This document shows, piece by piece, positions 1 to 11,450 of a stretch of DNA of 64,000 nt. Position numbers and translations under genes: made by a program. How positions within the stretch are numbered: the first letter of the stretch is position 1; every line of letters begins with the position of its first letter. The notes beneath the pieces are model-generated. The model saw nothing but the letters and a program-made list of their open reading frames with translations. It searched no databases and was not told where the DNA came from. The stretch comes from Hesseltinella vesiculosa (taxonomy: Eukaryota > Mucoromycota > Mucoromycetes > Mucorales > Cunninghamellaceae), in contig MCGT01000023.1 in assembly GCA_002104935.1 (NCBI GenBank), positions 62,001 to 126,000 on the forward strand, given 5' to 3'.

Positions 1-2700
1 TGGGCTGAGGAGGAGGTGAACCAATGGATGGCCGCGACGGTGTAGGCGAAGCGGGGGCCAAATTTGCCGTCGAGGAAGATGCCGAGGGATTCGATGAGGG
101 CATTTGCGTTGACGATTTGAGGGACTTGCTGGAGGAGGAGGAGGTTAAATAGCGCATGGCAAGGTTGGATAAGGTAGTGACACGGGGCAGACGGCGGTGG
201 GACGAGGAGGTCGAGATGGATGCCGACGGCTGAAGGCTGCTTGTGAGGGTCGCATGGCTGGTGGTGGTGGAAGGCACAACAGCGGAATCGGTTGAGGTCA
301 AGGTGGCCGACGAGATGTTACTAAAGGAGCTAGAGGCAGCAGCATCCAGGCTCTGGTGGGCATTTCTTCGGAAGAACTCAGACGACCGTTTGATCAGGCT
401 GCTGGTGCTGGTGCTGAGCTGGCGGTCTGGATCATGGGAGGAGGAGGGGCGGGTGATGGAGCTGACAGAGGGGCAAGGGGACAGGCTAGTTAAGGAAATG
501 TTGGAGTCGCGGCTCACTGGCAAAGCATCAAAGTTGTTGACAGTGGAAGTAGAGGAAAACGTGGGTGAAGCCAGGGTTTCTTCCACCGGTGGAGGAGGGA
601 TGTTATGGATCGGCAGAGGTGGGGGTGGTTGACTGGACACGCGCTGGCGATGGTGTTGATCCAGGTTGGGTGCGGATTGCTTTTTGACAAGATGAGAGTG
701 TTGGGAGGGCTGTGGTGGAGGTGAAGGAGGCGTGGGCTGAGGTTTCAGTTTGGGAGAGATCAAGCACACTGACTCCTTTCCCGGTTTGTCATCGCCCTGC
801 TTTTCAAACGGTTTGAGGGTGGGTGATGTCGGTGACAGGGGCTCAACGTCAGGGGTACTGGTAGGTGTGATGGGTTGGTCATGGGGTGCAGTTGGCGGTT
901 GCTGATACTCGCGCACCACTTCAATCAAGGAAGCCAGGGCATTCACCGTTGCGCTTTTTGCCTTTCTAAGTGCAAGAGTTTTGGTGTCGCTGATCTTGAT
1001 GTCATGGAATTGAAAAAAAAAGTTATTGAGAGAAGCTGTTGAAAATGAAAAAAAAAAAACGGTTTTTTTTTTTTTTTTTTTTTTTTTTTGGGTCCTCCTT
1101 CCCCACCTCAAACAAGCTCTGCTTACGGTGAGGTCATTGCAAGACGGATAGTGTGTGTGTAACAAGTCGACGATTTCTGTTTGGTGGTTGAACAGACAGG
1201 TGACGACTTGGTCAAACTGGCAGGTGGAGGAGCGAGGAGTTAAGATGGCGAGATCAAGCGAGGTTGCGATGGCTCTGGGAGGGGCGAGAGCCTTGGCTTG
1301 GGCGGGGATGGCTGGGGGTAGTTCGGGCGACGAGGTGGCCAGGCATGGCGGGGGGTTCCGGTGGATGGTTGGCAGACGACGGTGATGGACCGGATAATCT
1401 CTTCAAAGGCAACGACCTCTACCCAGAGTTGGTTGACCATGGCACGGAAACCGGCATTGTCATCGAGAAAGCCAGTCAGCTGGAGCTCGGAGCCTTTGTG
1501 GACGACTTTGCTGAGCAATTTAAGCAAGACGGAGCGCTGGTCAGCAATCATTTCTTGTTCGGCGGGATCGGCAGGGACAGGGACGGCAGCGAGCATGTTG
1601 CGGATGGAGGTGGTGGCCTGGTGAATGCGGGAGCCGAGTTGATGGTTGGAGGGAGGGGGGACGCATGTGGCTGAGAGACAGGCATCGACGAGTTCGAACA
1701 TCGTTTTGGAGACGGCTTCCGAGAGCTCCGTCAATTCTTGCTGCACAGGGGGAGCGGGAGAAGGGTGAAATGCATTTGCAGGTAGGGTATGTCTGCTAGG
1801 AGGCTTGGAAGGAGACGTGCTGGATTGGGACGACGAGCAAGGTTTGTTATGAAAGAGAGAAGTAGCTGGACTGCTGAGGGGCGTTCGGCTGGTGGGCAAG
1901 GTAGAGATGGTGGAGGAGTTGACAGGGACTCGGCTGGGTCGAAGGAGCGAGCTGGTGGGCGTGGCCGAACGAAAATCTCGCTTGATGGTTGGTGGTGAGG
2001 AGTTCGGAGCGGGTTGTTTGGTACCTGAAGCAGGGGTGTGAATTAAGGCACTGGTGGATACTCGATGCCTAAGAGGCAGCCCCTAAAAGTTGTAGAAGAA
2101 AAAGGATGATGTTTGTTTTTGCAGGAATTTTTGTTGACATTTGCGTTACCTTGGCAGCCAATTGATTGGTTATGGGTTGTGATTTTCGTGAGCTGAGTTG
2201 GATGCGTGGTTGCTTTTTCTGTTGTTCGATTAGTGAGGCTTTCCATGCATCGAGCTCGTGTTGTGCATCATTGTTGGATGTGGTGATAGAGAGACGGTGG
2301 TCGGGTCGGCCGACATGATCACTGGGAAACCAGCCTCGGATGTTATCATACTGTCCTTGGTACCAGCCGTTCGGTGTTCTGGCCAAGATGTCAATGACGG
2401 TTCCTTTTCGAAAAAATAGGCTGGGTGTCCGCTTTTCTTGTCGGGTGGACGGCAGGTAATCTATGACAGCTTGGACTTGCTGATTCATTAGCTGGAGCGA
2501 GGGGCGGCGACGGATAGGGGTGGCGGTGGTGGTGGCTTTGGGCGTCTGCTGTTGACTCGCCCGATGCGTTCGAAGGGAAGATGCCGAGCTCCGTCGATTG
2601 GTGGATGGTGGAGGGGGAGGCGGGTATCGACTATGGAAAGAAAAAGTTAGTATGAATGAGCAAAAGTGGGGTGTGAGTTTGTTTACGTTGACTGAAGCAT
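1..2700 (-). CDS. SH3-domain protein, probable Cdc25-type Ras GEF, N-terminal part (C-terminus beyond left edge)
   Basis: The likely start is the ATG at 2700. A 14-nt first exon (2687-2700) is followed by an intron with GTAAAC donor and CATAG acceptor, and the reading continues from 2630. The next part is basic, Pro/Ser-rich, then an SH3 domain at about 2300-2470. It carries the GWYQG and RGWFP motifs followed by GRP, the form seen in fungal Cdc25 SH3 domains. An intron begins at 2149. A second large exon (about 2020-1126) holds a helical region ending near 1420. A poly-T-containing intron (about 1010-1125) leads into a long Ser/Pro-rich stretch open to position 1. In Cdc25 proteins the catalytic RasGEF_N/RasGEF domains would follow, so they should lie outside the window. 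The RasGEF identity is inferred from SH3 type and layout; another SH3 scaffold is possible. The acceptor near 2020-2070 was not resolved. Confidence 0.6.
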
Positions 2701-3061
2701 AGCAACAGAATGGGGGTGGGGAAGAACAAAAAAGGAGAAAAAGAAGTAGTAAAAAGGAAAAGATTTTTATATTCTTTTTTTTTTTTTTTGCAGGTGGCCC
2801 ATTGTTGTTGTGCATAATCTCCTTTTCAAAGATCAACTCCTAGCCTCATTTGTAGCTTCCTCTTTGTTTCCCTCCTTGGACGGTTCTTTGATCTCGTGTG
2901 ACAAATTTGGACAGGGCTAGAAAGCCTCTGGCCAATCAATGGTCGGCTTTAAAAAAGTAGCATCAGTCCAAACCTCATTTGCACCAGCTCCACCTTTTTT
3001 ATTTTTGTCCCCTTTTCAAAAAGTTCCACATCCACGTTGTTGATAAAAAAGGTTTTATGAC
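2701..3061. promoter_or_regulatory. Divergent intergenic region between SH3/RasGEF-like gene and COG4
   Basis: This is the shared upstream region of two head-to-head genes. It is A/T-rich with several T or A runs (for example 2775-2790) and has no convincing coding sequence. Any promoter elements are inferred from position only. Confidence 0.4.
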
Positions 3062-6000
3062 ATGCCTGCCTTGTTAACATCTGACGAATCACCTACCGCT
3101 GACAACGATATCAATGTCCTTACCAACATTAATGATATCCGCGAAAGCTTACGACTCCTTGACCAAGAAGAAACCGACATTGACACCTCGCTTGATCAAC
3201 TTCTCTCACAACAAGACAACCTCCAAGCTATTCTTTCTTCCCTACACATCCTACGGTACCTTAAAAAACACATAAAAACGTGCTCAATCACGCCTTTAAT
3301 CCTTCTTTATTCTTGACGATTCTCAATAGGCCACAACTTGATGAACTGCAGCAGGATTCCACGTTGATGATGGAAACCATCCAAAATACCGCTAGACTTG
3401 CCATTAATATCAGTGACAAGGTTCGACAGTTGGACAAGGAACAGGTAAAAGCGCGTGTTGTTGGACAAAAAAAAAAAAAAAAAAAAGGGCGAGCCAGGGA
3501 GCTCAGTGAGACTTTCCTAAAAAAAAAAGGGGGGGAGTGACACGTTGGGGATATGCATTGACACGGTTTCTCTTTTTTCCAGTCACGAACAAGGCAAGCG
3601 ATATCCTACGTGGATGACGTACAAGAACTCAAACGGTGTATTGCAGGGATTCAGCAAGCAATGGCACACAAGGAATACGACGAAGCGGCGGCCTATTTAC
3701 AAAAGACGTCGCAAATCGATCGGTCTATCCTCAATGGCTCGCTTGCAGAATTTACAGTGGTAAGGAGTCCATCAAAAATGAGGGGAAGGGGAAGTAGGGC
3801 ATGTTGTACATTGGATCTATCTCCTATTCATGCAGATCTGTGGCTGTCAAATTAACGTCTTTCTTCATCTATTGGATCAATCCCCCCTTGCCACTAGCCT
3901 ACTTCTGATCATCCAGATCATCCAGTCAAGACCCTTGCCGATTGCAAACACACACTGTTCGAGATCTTCTCTCAACGATTTGACGATGCTGTGGCTCAAC
4001 GCAACGAGACCGACATCACACGATATTTCAAGCTGTTCCCTCTGATCGGCTGCTCTGCTGAGGGCCTCGACAAATATTCAAGATTTGTTTGCAACATTGT
4101 CAAAGGACGCTGTGCCGAGGAACTCCGACTGGATGCTGGTAAGGCACCTGAATCAAGGGGTGAAGAAAGGAGCGACTGACCGACGCATTTTTATAACATA
4201 TTTATACATATTAGCTGTACCATTGCATTTTGCTGACACCTTGACAAGACTGTTTGAAAACATTGCGGTGATCATAGACAAACATCAACCTCTTGTCGAA
4301 GCCAACTATGGTCGAGGCAAGATGCTCCGGGTCATCCAACAGTTGCAACAAGAAAGTGATATTCAAAGTGACACGGTGATAGACCGTTTCTTTGACTCTA
4401 GGAGCATTGAAGCCAAGGTAGAAGTTCAAAGGAAAAAATAACAAGACTGATTTTTTTTTATTTATTAATTTATTTTTAGCTCTCGGAAATCCAACAACAA
4501 AATGTAGCCATGATGCGCAACCATCGCAATGTAAACAACAATGCCAACAACCCTGGATTTGCCTCTCCTACTTTGACGGCCGCCTCGCTGGCATCGCCTT
4601 CCACCAGCCCAAACCCTGCTGCCTCCCATGTAAACCACCCCCTGGTCGGCCCTCGACAGCTAGACGCCAACCTGCTGGAAATATCCTTGATTTGTCAGCG
4701 TGCGTCATTGTTCCAAGGCTTCCTGCATGAACGAGCCGATGAGGAAATGGAAAAGCTGCAGCAGGCCGAGTCGGTCGATGAATTTGCCAACAAGGATCAG
4801 CGGTTCTACCACAAAAACAGTCTGCCGATCTCCTCTGGCCTGTCCAAGCGCCTGACCCAGCTAACCGATGCGTTTCTACTCATTGACGACTACCTGTTGC
4901 GAACGAGCATGGACAAGGTAATTCTGACTGTCTGAGTTTCCATCTGCTCACGCTTCCCTCTACACTCTCAGGCCATGTCCATGGACGATTACGACGCCTC
5001 GTCCAACCAAACCTCAACCTGTGTGGACGATGTCTTTTTCATTTTGAAGAAGGTCGTCAAACGCAGTATCTCAACATACCGAACCGACGTTGTGGCTTCG
5101 ACCGTGCAAGCTACCCTCAAAGCTCTGGACCATGGCTATATCCAAATTTTCCAACAACGCCTCGGCAGCGCTTTTACCAGTCATGACCAATCCACCCGTT
5201 CCGACCGTTCCATGGAGCAATCCAAAGTCAACTACATGGTATACCCACTTTTTTTTTTGACATTTGCTGACGCGACGTGTGCCTTTCTCTCTCTAGGTTA
5301 CACTCAACAATTTAGATGCCAGTTCAGAATATACCCATCGTCTCACTGAAGATATGAAGAAAGAAGTTACCCGGGTCATTTGGCAAAACGAAGAATCGGA
5401 CCGACAGGCCGTGCTGAATGTCTTGGACAAGTTGGATGCCATTGCCTCCAAGTTTGATCAGCTGTTGCATGTAAGCCCCTTGTGTTGTGCATATCAGATC
5501 CAAGAGATCCAGGTCTTAATTTTTATTTCATCCCACTGTTAGACTGGTATGGAGCAACTACTAGGCCAGATCTTGAAACCTCGATTACGACCCCTCTTTC
5601 AAGATGCGTATCGTGAAGTCAAATATGTGCTGGACGAGGAAGAGTACAACGAAGCCGAGCTCGACGATATTTTTGTGAAACGGTTCCTGCATGGCTTTGA
5701 CAACATGGTACAGCTGTACAAAAAGACACTGATCCCCTCCAACTGGTCAACCCTGATGGGTCTGTTGCTGGATGTCATGACCAGCCAATGGGAACGGATT
5801 GTCATGCAGACCCGCTTCAACCAATTTGGCGCCTTGCGATTCGACAAGGACTTGCGCGCCATCATTCAGCATCTCTCCAACATGACCGAATGGTTCTCCC
5901 GAGACAAATTCACGAGACTGAACCAAATGGCTACTCTGCTTTGTTTTGAAGAGGTAAATTGATGCCTACTGGAGGTGGAAATAGGACTTACCATCCATTT

Positions 6001-6209
6001 TTATATAAGCCTGCCGAGATTTATCATTACTGGGGATCCAAACCTAGTCTTGCAAGTTGGCGATTGACTGTGGCCGAAGTCAAAAAAGTCCTCTCTCTTC
6101 GGTAAGCCACACTCTTACTCAATGACGTGTTGCACTCACAGCCATTTTTTTTTTTTTTTTACCAAGACTTGACTTTGACGCTAACCAAGTGAGCAGCCTC
6201 ACGCTTTGA
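3062..6209 (+). CDS. COG4: Conserved oligomeric Golgi complex subunit 4
   Basis: COG4 is part of lobe A of the COG tether, which acts in retrograde intra-Golgi transport. The first exon (3062-3255) encodes an acidic, Leu-rich coiled-coil N-terminus. Further exons start at 3330 and 3583 and continue through about nine introns. Family-typical stretches include the KLFPLIG-type motif near 4030-4060 and the large helical C-terminal half at 4500-5955. The final two exons (from about 6011, and 6172-6209) end in DANQVSSLTL followed by TGA. Frame continuity across most introns was checked by hand, with consensus GT-AG sites. Several introns contain long A or T tracts (3467-3485). The gene is convergent with the next gene, leaving an 84-bp gap. 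Identity is strong from length and pattern. Confidence 0.93.
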
Positions 6210-6293
6210 ATGCTGGATAGGTCAAGAAATAAAAAATGACCATGTCATAAGCAATGGATATGGAACAGGGGTAGGAGGGGACTTGTTTATTTC

Positions 6294-8230
6294 TTATGGA
6301 ACTTCTTTGGCATTGAGGATATTTTCGGTAAGGGTGGTGTTGCGAATGAATAGCAAAGTAACCGAGTCAATGGCATAGTCCATCGCGTCGACAAATGCCG
6401 TTATGGTATCGGCTTCCAGGCTCATGAGGGTGGTTTGATTGGTGGTTTTAAGCTGGACATAGTATTCATCCATCATGTAGTTATCATCCAGCTGGTAGGC
6501 CTTGGCGAGGGTGTATTCAAAAGGCTTGTCAATGTGGTTGTAGTGCGCACGCATGAAGCCATAGGCAGACTCAAAGCCCTTATTGGATACAATGTAAGCC
6601 TTGAAGTTGTAACGGTTGATCATCTTGCGCAAGAGCACACGAGCAGCTTTGAGTGACCGCTCGCGAGCTTTCTTGTCGTGCAGCTTGGTCATGCGCATCA
6701 TGTCCCATTTCTGCACAGGTCCCCATTCAACCATGGCGCTTTCTACCAGTCCCTTTTCGAACAACTTCGTGCAAGAATCCAACACCTCCAACTCCAAACC
6801 GTTGGCATCGATGCGCAAAAAGTGAATGGGCTGGCGGAAGGTCAGATCGTCGGGGATCATATTTCTGGGGCGCACTTTACGGAGCTTGCCGCCCATTGCT
6901 TTTTTCAGAGCATTAGCATAAAGAGGGTCAAGCATAGGCACTTCTACTTGGATCTGATCAGGCATGTTGGGACGGTACAGCATTTCATATTTGGGCAAGG
7001 AATCTAACCGGATGGTCCAGGAATTGGTCAAAGCAGGCACAGCGTTGTTGGGGCCACCGTCGTCGGCATGCACCATGGTCGACTCAATGATATCCAATTC
7101 CACATATTCATCAAATACAGCAAAGGGCAAGATACGCACACGCTCGTTCATTCTGTTCAGCTTGGTGCTCATGGAAAGCATGCCTTTTTTTTTTAATAAA
7201 AAAAACATTAGGCGACGTCCTTTTTTTTTTTTCTCTCTTCACCTACTTCGTCGGTGCATGAGGGGTTCAATAGCCAACACGTGAGCACCACTGGCGCCTG
7301 CCACCATGGAATAAAGGCCATCACCTGCGCCTATATAAGGAGATGAGTGGATACTATGAAGCCCCCAAGGTCATAACGAGCTTACCAACATCTACCATAG
7401 TCAGGGGGGTAGTACGTTCGGTGTCATTTCGGTGGATGCGCAAGATCCATTTCATTAGCATCAAAGGACCAGCTTCATCATAAGCAACTTGCTTTACAGC
7501 TTCAAAGTTATCAGCACTAGTCAAGAACACGTTGGGCTTAGAATTAACCTGGCGACCGTGAAAAAAAAAAATTAGACGACCATTTTTTTTCCTTAGGTAT
7601 GAGTCTTACAACACCGACTTGCCAATAGGTGGTGTCATCAGCAAGGAAAACGTTTTTTCTTCGAGCATCATAGCGTAGGCTGGACTTGTCAGAAATAGGA
7701 GAAAGGAGGTCAAAGTTCTTGTATCGTTTAGGTGCTAAGAATTGCAGAACAAAACATGATCAATGCCGTCATGAAGAGGATCGTGTCTATTTTTACCAGC
7801 GCGCAGTGCTTTATGTAAGTCTTCAGGGTTTTCTTCGGACAAGGCTTCCAGATCCGAAGTGACACCCTCATCAACCACGGTGCCATGGCTTTGCTTTTCG
7901 AATTGCTCGGTCTCCAGGTCAAGCTCATACTCTTTCTCTGCCTCGATCTCGTCAATGAGCTCTATGTTATATTCATTATCGTACACCACTGGCATTTCGT
8001 ACTATATTTTTAAGAGAGAAGGTGAGATCGTGGACCAGGATATTTTTTTTTCGACTTGCATCAGCGGATGTATGGCAATTCCCGAATAGATCACAGGAAT
8101 AGCGGTGATACGAGGGGATACGATGCACGCTCTTATATACAAATAACAGGAGGACGTCAATGACTATGAAGATGGCCAAGAACATCTTGCTGCCCTTTTT
8201 CATCTTTAGCTTGTAAAATCTGGATATCAT
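6294..8230 (-). CDS. Type II membrane protein with FkbM-type SAM methyltransferase domain (paralogue A)
   Basis: The start is taken at the ATG at 8230. The N-terminus begins MIS like its divergent neighbour, followed by a hydrophobic segment (about residues 15-33), so a single-pass membrane anchor is likely. An acidic spacer follows (about 7800-7995). The methyltransferase core has motif I split by an intron: TMVDVG (about 7385-7400) joins AGDGLYSMVAG and then AIEP (about 7270-7330). A further intron precedes the last large exon (7190-6294), which holds the RIDANGLE motif corresponding to the KIDVEG motif of FkbM proteins. The Val-Glu to Ala-Asn change at this motif may alter catalysis. The donor after exon 1 (GTCGAA near 8065) is weak, and I joined it to the CCAG acceptor near 7991. 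The substrate is unknown. FkbM enzymes O-methylate sugars and other small substrates. Confidence 0.75.
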
Positions 8231-8739
8231 ATTGCAACCAATGGCTGAGATTCCAAGCTTGTTCAACGAGAGAGAGAAAAAGAATAAAAAAAAGAGTGCA
8301 TGTTTGCCACCTTGTCCTTTTTTTTTTTTTTTTGATGAAGCATTCCTTGTGACAAGTGAAAATAAAAGACGGGTCAAGGGCTTTATGTCCCTGACAACGA
8401 TAACACATACGCATAACCGAGGCTGGGTGCAGAAACAGCTGCACATTCTTCAAATTAAAACATGAGTGTGGTCCCTGCCCTGCGTCTGAAGGTTTCCACC
8501 CCCCCTTTTTTTTAGGATCCCGCCCCTGAAGCGGTTCAAATGTTTCTCTTTTCTTGATTGTTTCTTTGACAGGGCCAGGCATCCTCGATGAACAGACAAA
8601 AAGAAGGGGTAAAAAACACAAGCCGCTCAAATTTAAATATCCTTGTGACGTCTGGAAGAATGTACGTCGCTCACTCAACAAGGCGCGTCTTATTTTTTTA
8701 TTTTTTTCTCTTCTTTTCCCTCACCGTTTTTTTTTCCTA
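8231..8739. promoter_or_regulatory. Head-to-head promoter region of the FkbM-like gene pair
   Basis: About 0.5 kb separates the two divergent paralogues. It contains T/A runs (8319-8333, 8502-8513, 8731-8736) and no supported coding sequence; open frames here are shadows or run through poly-A/T. A shared bidirectional promoter is inferred from position. Confidence 0.35.
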
Positions 8740-10614
8740 ATGATTTCCAAGAGTGTCTTCAATCTAAAATTTTGGATTGTATGCCTACTGATCATCTTGG
8801 TGACGGTGAATGTGATCCAATGGATCTTTTTTTACCCTCATGTCTGGTCATCGTGTGAACAAAATGGCACGTGCAACAAGGTAACCATCGATCGCGTCAT
8901 CCGCTTTCAATCTCTTTCGTTTTACATAACTGTCTTATTTCTTCAATAGAGATCATCCTCGCAGGCTCCTTTAGAACACCCTGATTATATGCTTAGGCAG
9001 GCCAAGGCAAATCACGGTAATTCTCAATGTAAAAATGAGGATGGAATGTGGCACACGCTAAAAAAAAAATCAGCGCATGACGATCTGACCCCCTCCCTTT
9101 TTTTTACAAGGCCATGCTGGTGATTTGGACCTTGTGAATCCCACTGCTGATAACATTACCGCCCGACTCTACCCTGAACTCGGCAACATCCTTGGCTATT
9201 CAAAAAACGAGGAAACGTGGCAATTGGGTGTGGTATGCATACCATGAAAAGAGGGGGGGGGTGGACCGTGGTCGCTCATTCAATATTTTCCCCCTTAGAT
9301 CGAAAGCATGCCCAATGTCTTTGGTGTTTCTGATGCCAACTTCCATCACGTGCGTGGTGGCTATTTCAGAGAATTCCACTGCTACAAGCTCATGCAATGG
9401 ATTCTACGTGTCTATCGTGAAGATCAAAACCGCCACACTCCACTTATCATGGTCGATGCAGGTGCGTTAAAAAAAAAAAAGATGTCGATGGTGCTGACTT
9501 TTTTTTTTTTTTTTTTTTTGCTGTTCCCAAAAAAAGGCTCCAACCACGGCATCTTTTCATTTGTTGCTGGTGCTATGGGTGCTCATGCTATTGCCTTGGA
9601 ACCTCAACCCCACCTTCGAAGTAAATTGATAGCCTGAAAAAAAAAAAAAAAGAATTGATATTCACCACGTTTTTTTTTTTTTTTCAAAAAGGCGTCATTG
9701 CCATGGGTGCCAGAATCAATGGTCTTGAAGATCGTGTCCGTGTCCTGCCCTTTGCCGTATTGGACAAGTATAAAGAATTTGCTATGAACGATGTGGGCGT
9801 GGGCGATGGTGGTATCACCTCATTGCATATCGACGATGCCACTGCCGATAGCTCTTTTAAAGCTCGCACCATCCGTCTGGATGCTCTCCCCAGCGACGAT
9901 CTTCTCTACTCCTATGTCAAGAAGGTGCACGTGTCTACCGATGACATTGGCCATGGCTTTGAAGACATCTTGACCAAGGCTTACTTTAACGAAAAGGTCG
10001 GCATCGACACTCAAAACATGGTGCCCGAGACCCTTAGCCTGCGCCGTCCCATCCACTTCCTCAAGATCGATGTCGAAGGCTTTGAGCTTCAAGCCATGGA
10101 ATCTACCACAAAGCTCCTGGAAGACAACCTGGTCGAGAACATGCTGTTGGAGTTCGGTCCTCACCATCGTTGGGACATCACCTTTGAATCCAGCGTCCAC
10201 CCCGATAAGCGCCGCAAGCAAAGCATCCGCCACTGCAAGGAATTGCTCCACCGCATGGTCAAGAAGTATGGCTTCGACATCTACGTCTTGCCCTCGGATG
10301 GTTTTGATCGATCCTATCAATTGTTCCAAGAACGTGGCCTCGATCTCGTCGGTGTGGAAGGCACCAATGGCAACCGCCTCGTGCAAAACATCTACTCTTA
10401 CGACTTCAACGGCAAAGCCTTCCCTCCTGGTGACCCCTTCACTGAAAAGATGAAGAGCCAAGATCACTTTGTCACACCTATCCTCAACATTCCTGACTAT
10501 ATTATTGATGACTATGTTGACCAACTGGAAAACATCGGTGAAATTTACATCTGGTTGACCCGTCGCGACAGCCCTGCCCATAAGATCGTTTTTGGCAAGG
10601 TCGCCGTGGCATAG
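8740..10614 (+). CDS. Type II membrane protein with FkbM-type SAM methyltransferase domain (paralogue B)
   Basis: The ATG at 8740 begins MIS, followed by a strong hydrophobic segment (about residues 9-31) and a Cys-containing stalk, so a luminal methyltransferase domain is predicted. I read exons 8740-8880, 8951-9017, about 9111-9233, 9299-9460, 9537-9620 and 9691-10614. Motif I is split by an intron: MVDAG joins SNHGIFSFVAG, then ALEP. The post-motif block LEDRVRVLPFAVLD is nearly identical in paralogue A. KIDVEGFE near 10060-10085 is the canonical FkbM motif, intact here unlike in A. Four introns hold A or T runs of 8 to 22 nt. The antisense open frame over the last exon is a shadow. Substrate and compartment are not known; a Golgi location would fit the anchor. 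Confidence 0.82.
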
Positions 10615-11450
10615 ACTTCGCTCGACTTTTAAAAGTTTTCTTTTTTCTTTTTTTACCATATCATCTCTTGCCATCTCAAATGTTAATAATAAACGTAAAT
10701 TTTACTAAAAATACAGTATAGCTGGCACTAGATGATCCCAGCCATTTTTTTTTTTTGGCACACTGAGCATTTTGCAGTATACAGGGCATAGCAGGAGGGA
10801 TACCTGGCCCAAAAAGGCTGTGGTGCTGACATCCATTTTCGAATCGACACCTTTCGGCAAATTTCTAGTCGAGATTTGATAGGACCTGCTCGAAATGCCC
10901 CTCCGTTGTGGTGACAGACCTGCTGTGAATATGGAGGATCATTACACTGGGGATTTCATGCCTGAGCACTATGTAAACCGGGCGTGTTCATATGAGATCG
11001 ACACCCTTTTCCAATTTCAGCATTGATGCCTTTTACTTCGATAGTACGCTGAGGTAATGCATTTGCTGACAAGGAAAGGCACACCGCATCTCTTTTATGT
11101 TTTTGGCGCTTTTTTTTTTTTTTTTTTTTTTTTTGGCTGGGTGATTTTGGCCGTTCAACTTGATACTTTCCGTATTCATGTATAATAGAGCTCTTCTCAG
11201 TGTGAAATCTCACGCAGATCCATTCTCAGAAAATTTGACATTGTTCGCTTATTTTCAAAAGCAAAGAGGACCCTAGAAAAAAATCACCAGAGTGGCCCAA
11301 AATCTGATCTCCGCCAGTTCGCCCCACTTTTGGCATCAGTGGCAGTTTGGTGGAGCCAATCAGCTGGTAGGCGTTTGTTTCCATCCCCTTCCCTCTGCCT
11401 TTCTTTCACTCTTTTTTTTTTAATACACCCTCGTTGGAATCCCTGCACAT
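10615..11450. other. Intergenic, no gene seen
   Basis: This holds the 3' region of the FkbM-like gene, with AATAA near 10685, and the upstream region of VPS52. Several T runs occur (10746-10757, 11111-11134). No open frame has convincing coding character. Confidence 0.5.

Noticed and set aside
8157..8681. Minus-strand frames across the divergent FkbM promoter
   Set aside because: They read through poly-A/T (Lys or Phe runs) and overlap the first exon of paralogue A in another frame.
9820..10674. 284-codon minus-strand frame
   Set aside because: Exactly antisense to the last exon of the FkbM-like paralogue B; no motifs; a shadow of its codon bias.
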